In this document: in pieces, positions 42,362 to 51,651 of the stretch
Layout: every line of letters starts with the position of its first letter
Numbering within the stretch: position 1 is the first letter of the stretch
Assembly: GCF_030271515.1 (NCBI RefSeq)
Contig: NZ_JASCXI010000002.1
Coordinates: 434,001 to 498,000 of the forward strand
Source of the DNA: Erythrobacter oryzae
Lineage (GTDB): Bacteria > Pseudomonadota > Alphaproteobacteria > Sphingomonadales > Sphingomonadaceae
Direction of reading: 5' to 3'
Length of the DNA: 64,000 bases
Made by a program: the position numbers and the translations under genes
The notes under the pieces: model-generated
Database searches by the model: none
Told to the model about the DNA's origin: nothing
The model's input: only the letters and a program-made list of their open reading frames with translations

Positions 42362-44188
42362 TTGTCGCAAGCTCACACCAGCCGGCAGCGCGTGCATCTG
42401 CGCTCGTTCGCCAGTTCCATCGCCATCGCGGCCGGGGCGCTGTGCCTCCTGCCCGCGCCCGCGCTGGCGCAGGCAGGGCCCGCAGCCGGGATCACCCCGC
42501 CCAACCGCACCGATCTCGTACCCCCCGATCAGCGCCCGCCGCAGCGCACCACCACGCTGACGGTCGACGGCGATTTCGAACGCGCCCCCTGCGCGCTCGA
42601 CCGGCCCGAATATGCCGGGATCAAATTCACCGTAAGGGGCGCCGCCTTCGACGGCCTGTCGCGTGTCCCCGGGCTCTCGCTCGAAGCGGCCTATGCGGGC
42701 TATGTCGGGCGCGAGCTGCCGGTCTCGGTGCTGTGCGACATCCGCGCCGAGGCCAACGCCATCCTGCGCCGCGACGGCTATCTCGCCACGGTCGAGATTC
42801 CCGAGCAGACCCTCGCCGACGGCATCCCCGATTTCAAGGTCGTGTTCGGCCGCCTTGCCTCGGTCCGCGTGCGCGGCGAGGCGGGGGCTTCGGAGGCGCT
42901 GGTCGCGCGCTATCTCGAAAAGCTCACCAACCGCGACGTGTTCAACATCAACGAGGCCGAGCGCTACCTGCTGCTCGCCGATGACCTGCCCGGGCTCGAC
43001 GTGCGCCTGTCGCTGCGCCCGGCGGCGGGCGGCGCGCCCGGCGATCTGGTCGGCGAAGTCGCGGTGCTGCGCCAGCGCGCGATGGTCGATCTCAACATCC
43101 AGAATCTCGCCTCGCGTTCGATCGGCCGCTACGGCGGGGTGCTGCGCGGCGAGATCTACGACGTCACCGGGCTGGGTGACCGCACCTCGGTGGCGCTGTT
43201 CTCCACGCTCGAGTTCGAAGAGCAGCAGACCGTGCAGATCGGTCACGACTTCCGGGTCGGGGGCGAAGGCCTGCGCCTCGGCGGGCAGTTCACCTACAGC
43301 GTCACCCATCCCGAAACCGCGATCGCCGGGTTCAATGTCGTCTCCAAGACCTATTTCGGCAGCGCCTTTGCCAGCTATCCGCTGGTGCGCACCCGCGCGC
43401 GGAGCCTCTATGCCGATGCCGGGTTCGACTATGTCGACCAGGACGTCTCGCTCAACGGCATCGGGCTGACGCGCGACCGGGTGCGGATGGCCTATCTGCG
43501 GCTGACGGGCGAGGCGATGGACGAGGGCTCGGTGCAGCGCAAGGGCGGCTATTCGCCCTATGAGCCGCGCGTGCGTTTCCGCTACGGGGCGGAGTTGCGG
43601 CAAGGGCTCGACGTCTTCTCGGCAAGCCCCGATTGCCGGGCCAACCTGCTCGGCTGCCTTGCCGGTGGCGCGGCCGGGCCGAGCCGGATCGAAGCCGATC
43701 CCACCCCGCTGCTGCTGCGCCTCAACACCGGCGTCGAATACCGCCCCGTGCCGACCGTGGCGTTCACGATCAACACGCAGGTGCAGATCACCGGCGATGC
43801 GCTGCCCGCCTTCGAGGAGCTGGCCGCCGGCTCCTTCTCGATCGGGCGCGGCTATGATCCGGGCGCGGTGCTGGGCGACAGCGGCATTCTCAATTCCTTC
43901 GAGATGCGCTTCGGCTCGCTCAGCCCGGAAAGCGAGCAGGCCATGGCTTGGCAGCCCTATGTCTTCACCGACCTCGCCTATGTCCGGAACGAGGACCCGA
44001 GCCGCGCCGGTTCCAACCCCGACCGGCTGTGGTCGGCGGGCGGCGGTCTGCGCTTCGCCTGGGGCCAAGGCATCCAGAGCGACCTTTCCATCGCCGTTCC
44101 GCTCGAGACCCCCGACCTTGCCCAGCGCAAGGGGGATGTCCGGTTCCTGTTCTCGCTCACCGCCCGCCTGTTCCCGTGGAGATACTGA
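42362..44188 (+). CDS. Two-partner secretion outer-membrane transporter (TpsB, ShlB/FhaC family)
   Basis: 608 residues if started at TTG 42362, which directly follows GGGGGGGACC and gives MSQAHTSRQRVHLRS before a signal peptide ending PALAQ; an in-frame ATG at 42251 gives a longer, less plausible leader. POTRA domains occupy roughly residues 70-230 and a 16-strand barrel follows. The loop motif SIGRGYDPG contains the RGY typical of loop 6 in TpsB and Omp85 proteins. The barrel ends in an aromatic residue (LFPWRY). It exports the exoprotein encoded 1 bp downstream. Confidence 0.9.
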   Translation: MSQAHTSRQRVHLRSFASSIAIAAGALCLLPAPALAQAGPAAGITPPNRTDLVPPDQRPPQRTTTLTVDGDFERAPCALDRPEYAGIKFTVRGAAFDGLSRVPGLSLEAAYAGYVGRELPVSVLCDIRAEANAILRRDGYLATVEIPEQTLADGIPDFKVVFGRLASVRVRGEAGASEALVARYLEKLTNRDVFNINEAERYLLLADDLPGLDVRLSLRPAAGGAPGDLVGEVAVLRQRAMVDLNIQNLASRSIGRYGGVLRGEIYDVTGLGDRTSVALFSTLEFEEQQTVQIGHDFRVGGEGLRLGGQFTYSVTHPETAIAGFNVVSKTYFGSAFASYPLVRTRARSLYADAGFDYVDQDVSLNGIGLTRDRVRMAYLRLTGEAMDEGSVQRKGGYSPYEPRVRFRYGAELRQGLDVFSASPDCRANLLGCLAGGAAGPSRIEADPTPLLLRLNTGVEYRPVPTVAFTINTQVQITGDALPAFEELAAGSFSIGRGYDPGAVLGDSGILNSFEMRFGSLSPESEQAMAWQPYVFTDLAYVRNEDPSRAGSNPDRLWSAGGGLRFAWGQGIQSDLSIAVPLETPDLAQRKGDVRFLFSLTARLFPWRY

Positions 44189-44189
44189 G

Positions 44190-47100
44190 ATGAGCCAAGC
44201 CCAAGCAAAGCGCACCTCCCTGATGACCGGCTGCGGCAGCGCAGCGCTGGCACTGGGCCTCATCCTCGGCCCCGCTCCGGCGGCGGCGCAGGGCATCCAG
44301 GCGGACGGCAGTGTCGTCTTCGGCAGCGCCTCGATCAACACCACGCCAGCGGGTCAGACGCGGGTCGCGGTCGGGAGCCAGACCACGGTGATCGACTGGA
44401 CGCCGTTCGAGGACAACAACGGCAATGCGCTCGATTTCCTGCCGACCAATGCCTTTGCCTTCTACGAGAACAACTCCAACGCCTCGTTCGTCTCCGATTT
44501 CGCGGTGCTCAACCGCATCCTGCCGGCCACCAACGGCAATGTCGCGGTCATCAACGGGAGCGTCATCTCGCGGATCGTCGACTTCACCGGCAATGCGACG
44601 CCGGGCGGGTTCATCGCCTTCTATTCGCCCACCGGCATTCTGGTAGGCAGCGGCGCCAGCTTCGATGTCGGACGGCTGCTGCTGACGACGCTCGACACGA
44701 CGCCGGAAAATTTCCGCGATTTCTACCAGCAGGGCGCCCAGCTCCAGCTGCGGGCCGCGACCGGCTCGACCGCGCGCATCACGATCCAGCCGAATGCGCA
44801 GATCTCCGCCCTGCGCGAGAACGGCTTCTTCGCCGTTGTCGCCGCCGATGTCGAAATGCGCGGGATCGCGCGGGTCAACGGCAGCCATGCCTATATCGCG
44901 GGCGAGGCGGTCAACCTCACCTTCAGCAACGGCTTGTTCAACATCGAAATTCCCACCGGCACCGCAGCGGCGGGCGAGGTGGTGACGCTCGACGGCAACA
45001 TCGGCGGCCCGTCGAGCACCGGCACCGGCGACAATCACCTGATCTACGCCGTCGCGCGCGCCTCGCAGGATCCGATCTCGATGCTGTTCCGGGGCAATCT
45101 CGGCTTCGATCCGGCGCAGAGCGCCGGCGTGATCAACGGCGAGATCATCCTGGCGGCCAACTACGACGTGTTCGGTCGCGACGTGAACGGCGGGTCGATC
45201 AGCAACGGCGTGAACGGCACGTTCGGCGGGGACGCCGAGACCTCACTCGTGCGCGCCGATATCGCGATCAACGATGCCAATGTGACGGGCAACCTGCTGG
45301 CGATCAGCTCGCACGCGGTGAGCGCCGCAGCCGTCACCGCCGACAGCACCTTTTCGGGCGACCTGCTGCTGGTCGGCCGCGAGAATTCCAGCCTGAGGGC
45401 GCTGAACGGCAATGACCTCACCGTCAATGGCAGCGTGCTGGTCGACGCGCGCGATTTCGGGGCGAGCGGATCTTTCCTGCAGACCATCGACCAGGCCAAT
45501 GCGGCAGCGGGCAACGCGCTGATCGAATCGATCGGCGGCGGCACGCTCAGGATCGGCGGATCGGCGCAGGTCCGGGCCGATGCCTTTGCGGGCGCCAATT
45601 TCGGGCAGGGCATCGCGGGCTCGGCGACCGGCGGCAATGCGGCGATCAGCGCCGAGGGCGGCGTGGTCGATATCACCGGGACGGTGGAGATCAGCGCGGC
45701 GGGTATCGGCACCAAGTCGTCCAGCATCCTGACCGGCGCAGATTCGCGCGGCGGCAGCGCCGAGCTGCGGGTGCGCGCGGGGGGCTCGGCGCTGCTCGGC
45801 TCGACGCTCAATGTCGACGCGAGCGCCACGGCCGCCAATGGCGTGCTGTTCAGCGGTTCGACCCTTTCGAACGCGTTCGGCGGCAACGCCCGGATCGCGG
45901 TCAACGATGGCGGCGGCACGGTCACCGTGGGCGGCGAAGCTGTGCTCAATGCGACCGCCATCGGCGGCTCGGCCAATGCCGCGGGCACGGGATCGGTCGG
46001 CGATGCGGGCGAGGCGACGGTCCTGATCCGCCAGTCCGGGCTCGTCACCATCAACGGCAATCTGACCGTCAGGGCGTCGGGATCGGGCGGGGCCAATGCC
46101 GGCGGCACCGGCGGTAACGGGCTCGGCGGCAGGGCTGCGGTGCTGACCGAGTTCGGCGGCACGGTCAATATCACAGGCGATTTCACCGCCGTTGCCAGCG
46201 CCTTCGGCGGAGCGGGCCGGACCGGCGGCGACGGGCTCGCCGGTCTTGCCGGAGCGCAGGCGCAGCTCGGCACCATCGCCATCGGCGGCCGCGCCGATAT
46301 CGACGCCAACGGCACCGGCGGCAATGCCGAGTTCGACTTCGGCGGCAATGGCGGGATCGGGCGCGGGGGCAACGCTTTCCTCCAGGCCGACGGCACGCTC
46401 GGGGCTGACGCGACGATCACGGTTGCGGGCGAGGCTTTCGTGGTCGCCAGTGGTCTGGGCGGCGTCGGCGGGGCATCGGACGGCTCGGGCATCGCGGCGG
46501 GGACCGGCGGGTTCGGTTATGGCGGGGATTCGCTGACCCCCAACCAGGCCGACCCGAACTTCAACGGCGGCGTCTATGTTCTGGCGGGCGGCGATCGCGG
46601 CACGATCGAGGTGGGCAGCCTGTTCGCGCAGTCCAACGGCGTCGGCGGCACGGGTGGCGCCGGTGCCGGATCGTTTACCGGCGGCACGGGCGGCGACGGC
46701 TTCGGCGGGCTGACCCAGGTCGGCCTTGCGCTGCTGGGCCAGAACGGGACGATCAGCCTCGGCCGCGCGGGCCTCGGCGTGGTCACCGCAGCCGCGAGCG
46801 GCTTCGGCGGCCGCAGCGGCCGTGACGGCAACGACGATGTGAACGGCATCGGCGGCAACGGCACCGGCGGCTTTGCGGCTCTGACCGTGCGCGCGGGCGA
46901 TGTCACGGCGACCTCGATCAGCCTCGTCGCCAACGGCGTCGGCGAGGAAGGCGCGACGGCGGGAACCGGCACCGGGGGCACCGCCGCCGTGCTCGGCGGC
47001 CTCGGCGGCGCGCTGTCGACCGACGAATTGCGGCTCGAAGCCAATGGCTTCGGCGGTTTCTCCAGCGTCCCCGGCGGCACCGGCGGCAACGGGATCGGCG

Positions 47101-50100
47101 GGCTCGCCACCATCCAGATCGACGATATCTCGATCGCGATCGACGGCGATGTCGCCCTCGACGCGAGCGGCCTCGGCGGCAATTCGGCCGACGGCGCGGC
47201 CGGCAACGGCGTCGGCGGGGAGGCCTTCGTCGGTCAGGCGCAGTCAGGCACCGCGGGCACCCTCAACATCACCGGCCACACCGAAATCTTCGCCAATGGC
47301 CGGGGCGGGGACAGCTTCGGCGACTTTGCCGCAGGCAATGGCCGGGGCGGACGCGCAGTTGTCAGTGTCATTCAGGGCGCGACGGCCAGCTTTGGCTCGG
47401 TTCAGCTTGTCGCGATCGGCCGCGGCGGTAGCGCCGACGCGCATGAGGGCGGCGATGGCACGGGCGGGCAGGTCGAACTGAGCGCGAGCGGCACCGGCAG
47501 CCGCATCACTATCGCGGACAACGTGCCGGCACGCTTCGCGTCGGATTCGCCCGGCGGCTCCGCGATCCTCAATGCCAGCGGCTTCGGCGCGGATACCAGC
47601 GGCGGCGACGGGATCGGGGGGGGCGGCGTTGGCGGCCAGATCAGTCTGGGGGCGCTGGACGGTGGCCAGTTGAACCTGCCGTTCCTGCCGACGGGGACGC
47701 TGCGGTTTGTTGCGCGCGGGATCGGCGGCAATTCGTTTGCTGACGGCGGCACAGGGGGCATCGCGCGCGGCGGCAGTGCCTTCTTCGATGCGCAAGGCGC
47801 CTTCACGGAAATCAACCTTGGCCGCGCGCGTTTCGACGTTGGTGCGCTAGGCGGATCGAGCGGCGATCCGGCCGTCAACGTGAATGGCGGGTCAGCGGTT
47901 GGCGGTGCAATCGGGATCTTCGTCAACAACGGCGCGCTTGTGCGGCTTGAAAATCTCACGGGCCAAACCGGCGCGCGCGGCGGTGACGGTTCCGGGACGG
48001 GGAACGGCGGCAGTGCTAGAGTCGGCGCCAGTGTGGTCCGGCTCACCGGAAGCACGCTTCAGGTCACCGGCACGCTGGGCTTCACGGATGATACCCGCGG
48101 CGGCAGTGGCTTTGTCGGCGGCGATGTCTCGCTTGGCTTTGGCGAAGGCGGACCGCTCAGCCAGTCGCGCTTCACTGCCGAAGATTCGTTTATCGATGTG
48201 TTTTCCTTCGGACAGAACCAGGACGGCATCATTTTCGAATCCCTGGCCACGGGCGGTACCGGCGTCCAGCAGGGCGGCAATGCGACAAGCAGTCCCGGCG
48301 TCTTTTCGGTGCAGGGTTCGCAAATGGGTGGCGGGTTCGTGCGGATGAGCTCGATCGCGACGGGCGGCGATGCCACTGGCCCGAACGGCGTCGGCGGCCT
48401 CGCCCGGTCGGGCCGCATCGACATTTTCACCAATCCCTCGACAATCAATCTGGTCGGCTCGAGCCTGTTCGAAACCGTCGCAAATGGCGGTGACGGCACC
48501 ATCGGCGGTGACGCACTTGCGGGCGATATTCTGGCCGATTTCAACGAGACGTCGATGTTCGCCGGGGACGAACTGGCCTTCGTCAGCGAGGCCTCTGCCG
48601 GGCAAGGTGCCAATGTGGCAGGAGTGTCCGGCGTCGGCAATGCCACGGCGGGCGCGGTCGACGTGCAATTGACCGATTCCTCGATCGGCGGCGGCCGTCT
48701 GTCGCTGGAGGCCAATGCCTTTGCCGAATCCTTCAATCCCGAGGTCGCAGGTGGCAGTGCCACGGCAGGACGCACCCTGCTTCGGCTTTCCGGCGCATCC
48801 GAAGCCAATTTCACCAGCCTGTTCCTGCAAAGCAATGCGCTCACCTCCTTCGGCCAGCGGCAGGAGGTTATCGGGGTCGACCAGCAGGGCAATCCGATCA
48901 TCGGCACCGTCTTCGATTTCAGCGGGGAGGCCTATGGCGGCTTCGTCCGTGTGGTGCAGGATTCGGATACCGTCGGCGGCATCAACGTTTTCGACATGCG
49001 CATCGAAGCGGGCGGCAGCGGGGGCGGCTTCGAAGTCGTCGGCCAGTATTCGATCGAAGTGCTGGGCGGTGAACTCAATGCCGATTTCCTCGATGCGCAA
49101 GCCTTCGGGTTCAGTTTCGGCAACGGCCCCAGCGTGTCGCAGGTGGTGGTGCAAGATGCCGCCATGCTGGTCGAGAACATGAACCTGTTCACCAGAGGCG
49201 ATCTTGATCTGGTGACCATCGATGGCGGGATCATCGGCAGCAACGGGGCGACCGGCACCACCAACTTCATGAATGTCAGGGCCGATGGCACGCTTTCGGT
49301 GCGCAATACGGTTTCGACCGCCGGCGGCACCAACCAGCTCAGTTCGCCCAGCCTGCAACCCTTCGGTGCGGGGCTGACCAACGGCGGCATCGGCGGGGCC
49401 ACGATCAATATGTTTGCCGGTGGATCGCTGTTGCTGGACGGCACGATTGTCAGCCCGGACGGCTCCATCACCCTGTATGCCAATGATTTCGGCGGCAACT
49501 TCTCGGGGCAGCCCGCCGTCTTCTCGATGTCGTCCGGCAGCTTGATCGATGCCGGGACGGGCGACGTCTTCATCCAGTTGACCAACACCGGCGCGGCCAC
49601 GGGCGATATCACGCTCGGCGACATCATCGCCGGCACTATCAACGTGCGCAACCAGTCCAATAGCGACATCCGCCTGCGGGCGGGTGACAGGCTGACCGCA
49701 TCGGGCACCCTTCGGGCGATCAGTCTGGCCGCGCTGGGCGGCGAGGTGATCGACGAGAACACGCTCGTCGCGGCCAACCCGACTTCGGGTCTGGTGCTGA
49801 CCGGGGGCGGACATTTCGGCATTTTCGCCGCCACGCCGACTGGATCGCAGATCGGCAACCCGGCCACTTACCAGCGGCGCTACAACGTCCAGACCGAACA
49901 GAACTACAACGAGGCCGATCCGGGCGGGAACTACGCCGCCTTCCGCATCACCCCGTTCCTGACGGTCTTGCCCAACGCCGCCACCCGGTTCTACGGCGAC
50001 GCCAATCCGGCCTTCACCGCCAGCATTCTCGGCTTCCTGCCCGGCGACAGCATCGCCGATCTCACCGGCGCCCTGCAGTTCCTGACCGGAGCCAATGCCA

Positions 50101-51650
50101 CCTCGCCGGTCGGGCTCTACACGCTCAATGCCGCGCTGGGCACGCTGGTGAGCCCGCAGGGCTACCAGTTCGTGTTCGAGCCGGGGGTGCTCAGTGTCAC
50201 CGCGCGCCCGATCACGATCACCGCGAGCGACCTCTCGCGGGTCTATGGCGATGCCAACCCGGCGCTGAGCTTCACTGTGGGCGGGCTGGGTCTCGTCAAC
50301 GGCGACCAGCTGGGCGGGGCGCTCGCGACCACCGCGGACATCGGCAGCGGTGTGGGCAGTTATGCGATCACCCAGGGCACGCTGACGGCCAGCAGCAACT
50401 ACGCGGTGACCTTCGTCGGCGGGCAGCTGACGGTGACGCCGCGCCCGATCACCATCACCGCCAACAGCTTCTCGCGGGTCTACGGCAACGCCAACCCGGC
50501 GCTGACCTTCGTGGTCGGCGGGCAGGGGCTGGCGAACAACGACCAGCTGACTGGCGCGCTGGCGACCACCGCCGGGCTCACCAGCGGGGTCGGCAGCTAT
50601 GCCATCACCCAGGGCACGCTGTCGGCGGGGGCCAACTACGCCGTGACCTACAATGCCGGGGCGATCACCGTCACCCCGCGCCCGATCACGATCACCGCCG
50701 ACAGCTTCTCGCGGATCTACGGCAACGCCAACCCGGCGCTGACTTTCAGCGTCGGCGGGCAGGGCCTCGTCAATGGCGACCAACTGACCGGAGCGCTGGC
50801 GGCGGCGGGCGTTACCGCGGGCGTCGGCACCTCGGCGATCACGCTCGGCACGTTGTCGGCGGGCGCCAACTACGCGGTGACCTTCAACGCGGGCGTGCTC
50901 ACCATCACCCCGCGGCCGATCTCGATCACCGCGAATGACCTCTCGCGCTTCTACGGCGATGCCAACCCGGCGCTGACCTTCACGGTCGGCGGGCTGGGGC
51001 TGGTCAACGGCGACCAGCTCACCGGCAGTCTTGCGACCCTCGCCGGGCTGACGACCGGCGTCGGCACGGCGGCGATCTCGCTCGGCACGCTGACGGCGGG
51101 CGGCAACTACGCGGTCACCTTCAATGCGGGCGTGCTCACCATCACCCCGCGCCCGCTGACCGTGGCGGCCGACAACCTGTCGAAGACGCTCGGCTTTACC
51201 GATCCGCAGCTGACCTTCCGCATCACCGAGGGCGATCTCGTCAACGGCGACCTGCTGACCGGCACCCTCGTGCGCGATCCGGGCGAGGCGATCGCCAGCT
51301 TCCTGATCCGCCAGGGCTCGCTGACGGCGGGCGCCAACTACACGATCACCTATGTGCCGGGCACCTTCACCATCAACCCGCCACCGGTCTCGCCCGACAT
51401 CAACAACCCCACCAGCTTCGAGCCGCCGCTGGTGATCGACGACACCCCGCCGACGGTGACGGGCGCTTCGGACGAGCGCTTCGGGATCGACTTCCCCGAA
51501 CAGCCCGAAGCGCCGCTGATCAGCGAGGACCCGCTGCTCGACGACCCGGTCTCGAGCGGCGGCGACAGCGCGATCTATGGCGATGACGACGACGATGACG
51601 ACGAGGAAGAGGGCAAGGCCGGCGCCGGTGCCCCCACGGGAGGACAGTGA
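44190..51650 (+). CDS. Giant TpsA exoprotein (filamentous haemagglutinin-like) with MBG repeats
   Basis: 2486 residues; ATG 44190 has GGAGA upstream. Signal peptide to about residue 34 (APAAAQ). The N-terminal TPS secretion domain spans about 40-250, with VAVINGSVISRI and YSPTGILVGSGASFDVGRL; the usual NPNGI reads SPTGI. A very long glycine-rich beta-helix region follows (about 450-1300), full of GGTGGNGxGG units. Six MBG-type repeats occupy about 1925-2400, four nearly identical. The end is acidic (GDDDDDDDEEEGKAG). No cysteine is seen in the mature chain. It is likely a long surface fibre or adhesin exported by the TpsB encoded upstream. Codon use becomes less GC-biased around 47.6-49.9 kb, suggesting a mosaic history. 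Confidence 0.88.
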   Translation: MSQAQAKRTSLMTGCGSAALALGLILGPAPAAAQGIQADGSVVFGSASINTTPAGQTRVAVGSQTTVIDWTPFEDNNGNALDFLPTNAFAFYENNSNASFVSDFAVLNRILPATNGNVAVINGSVISRIVDFTGNATPGGFIAFYSPTGILVGSGASFDVGRLLLTTLDTTPENFRDFYQQGAQLQLRAATGSTARITIQPNAQISALRENGFFAVVAADVEMRGIARVNGSHAYIAGEAVNLTFSNGLFNIEIPTGTAAAGEVVTLDGNIGGPSSTGTGDNHLIYAVARASQDPISMLFRGNLGFDPAQSAGVINGEIILAANYDVFGRDVNGGSISNGVNGTFGGDAETSLVRADIAINDANVTGNLLAISSHAVSAAAVTADSTFSGDLLLVGRENSSLRALNGNDLTVNGSVLVDARDFGASGSFLQTIDQANAAAGNALIESIGGGTLRIGGSAQVRADAFAGANFGQGIAGSATGGNAAISAEGGVVDITGTVEISAAGIGTKSSSILTGADSRGGSAELRVRAGGSALLGSTLNVDASATAANGVLFSGSTLSNAFGGNARIAVNDGGGTVTVGGEAVLNATAIGGSANAAGTGSVGDAGEATVLIRQSGLVTINGNLTVRASGSGGANAGGTGGNGLGGRAAVLTEFGGTVNITGDFTAVASAFGGAGRTGGDGLAGLAGAQAQLGTIAIGGRADIDANGTGGNAEFDFGGNGGIGRGGNAFLQADGTLGADATITVAGEAFVVASGLGGVGGASDGSGIAAGTGGFGYGGDSLTPNQADPNFNGGVYVLAGGDRGTIEVGSLFAQSNGVGGTGGAGAGSFTGGTGGDGFGGLTQVGLALLGQNGTISLGRAGLGVVTAAASGFGGRSGRDGNDDVNGIGGNGTGGFAALTVRAGDVTATSISLVANGVGEEGATAGTGTGGTAAVLGGLGGALSTDELRLEANGFGGFSSVPGGTGGNGIGGLATIQIDDISIAIDGDVALDASGLGGNSADGAAGNGVGGEAFVGQAQSGTAGTLNITGHTEIFANGRGGDSFGDFAAGNGRGGRAVVSVIQGATASFGSVQLVAIGRGGSADAHEGGDGTGGQVELSASGTGSRITIADNVPARFASDSPGGSAILNASGFGADTSGGDGIGGGGVGGQISLGALDGGQLNLPFLPTGTLRFVARGIGGNSFADGGTGGIARGGSAFFDAQGAFTEINLGRARFDVGALGGSSGDPAVNVNGGSAVGGAIGIFVNNGALVRLENLTGQTGARGGDGSGTGNGGSARVGASVVRLTGSTLQVTGTLGFTDDTRGGSGFVGGDVSLGFGEGGPLSQSRFTAEDSFIDVFSFGQNQDGIIFESLATGGTGVQQGGNATSSPGVFSVQGSQMGGGFVRMSSIATGGDATGPNGVGGLARSGRIDIFTNPSTINLVGSSLFETVANGGDGTIGGDALAGDILADFNETSMFAGDELAFVSEASAGQGANVAGVSGVGNATAGAVDVQLTDSSIGGGRLSLEANAFAESFNPEVAGGSATAGRTLLRLSGASEANFTSLFLQSNALTSFGQRQEVIGVDQQGNPIIGTVFDFSGEAYGGFVRVVQDSDTVGGINVFDMRIEAGGSGGGFEVVGQYSIEVLGGELNADFLDAQAFGFSFGNGPSVSQVVVQDAAMLVENMNLFTRGDLDLVTIDGGIIGSNGATGTTNFMNVRADGTLSVRNTVSTAGGTNQLSSPSLQPFGAGLTNGGIGGATINMFAGGSLLLDGTIVSPDGSITLYANDFGGNFSGQPAVFSMSSGSLIDAGTGDVFIQLTNTGAATGDITLGDIIAGTINVRNQSNSDIRLRAGDRLTASGTLRAISLAALGGEVIDENTLVAANPTSGLVLTGGGHFGIFAATPTGSQIGNPATYQRRYNVQTEQNYNEADPGGNYAAFRITPFLTVLPNAATRFYGDANPAFTASILGFLPGDSIADLTGALQFLTGANATSPVGLYTLNAALGTLVSPQGYQFVFEPGVLSVTARPITITASDLSRVYGDANPALSFTVGGLGLVNGDQLGGALATTADIGSGVGSYAITQGTLTASSNYAVTFVGGQLTVTPRPITITANSFSRVYGNANPALTFVVGGQGLANNDQLTGALATTAGLTSGVGSYAITQGTLSAGANYAVTYNAGAITVTPRPITITADSFSRIYGNANPALTFSVGGQGLVNGDQLTGALAAAGVTAGVGTSAITLGTLSAGANYAVTFNAGVLTITPRPISITANDLSRFYGDANPALTFTVGGLGLVNGDQLTGSLATLAGLTTGVGTAAISLGTLTAGGNYAVTFNAGVLTITPRPLTVAADNLSKTLGFTDPQLTFRITEGDLVNGDLLTGTLVRDPGEAIASFLIRQGSLTAGANYTITYVPGTFTINPPPVSPDINNPTSFEPPLVIDDTPPTVTGASDERFGIDFPEQPEAPLISEDPLLDDPVSSGGDSAIYGDDDDDDDEEEGKAGAGAPTGGQ
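50205..51386 (+). repeat. Tandem MBG-domain repeat array inside tpsA
   Basis: Five repeat starts at 50205, 50442, 50679, 50913 and 51150, giving periods of 237, 237, 234 and 237 bp (79, 79, 78 and 79 residues). Each unit starts RPITITA..FSR.YGNANPALTF and contains NGDQLTGALAT and AGANYAVT. A sixth, more divergent copy precedes them (from about 49960). The central units are highly similar at DNA level, so copy number could change by recombination. Confidence 0.85.
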
Positions 51651-51651
51651 C

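Noticed and set aside
50205..51386. Regular repeats considered as a CRISPR or satellite array
   Set aside because: The period of about 237 bp is coding, in frame, and corresponds to MBG protein domains with no spacers.
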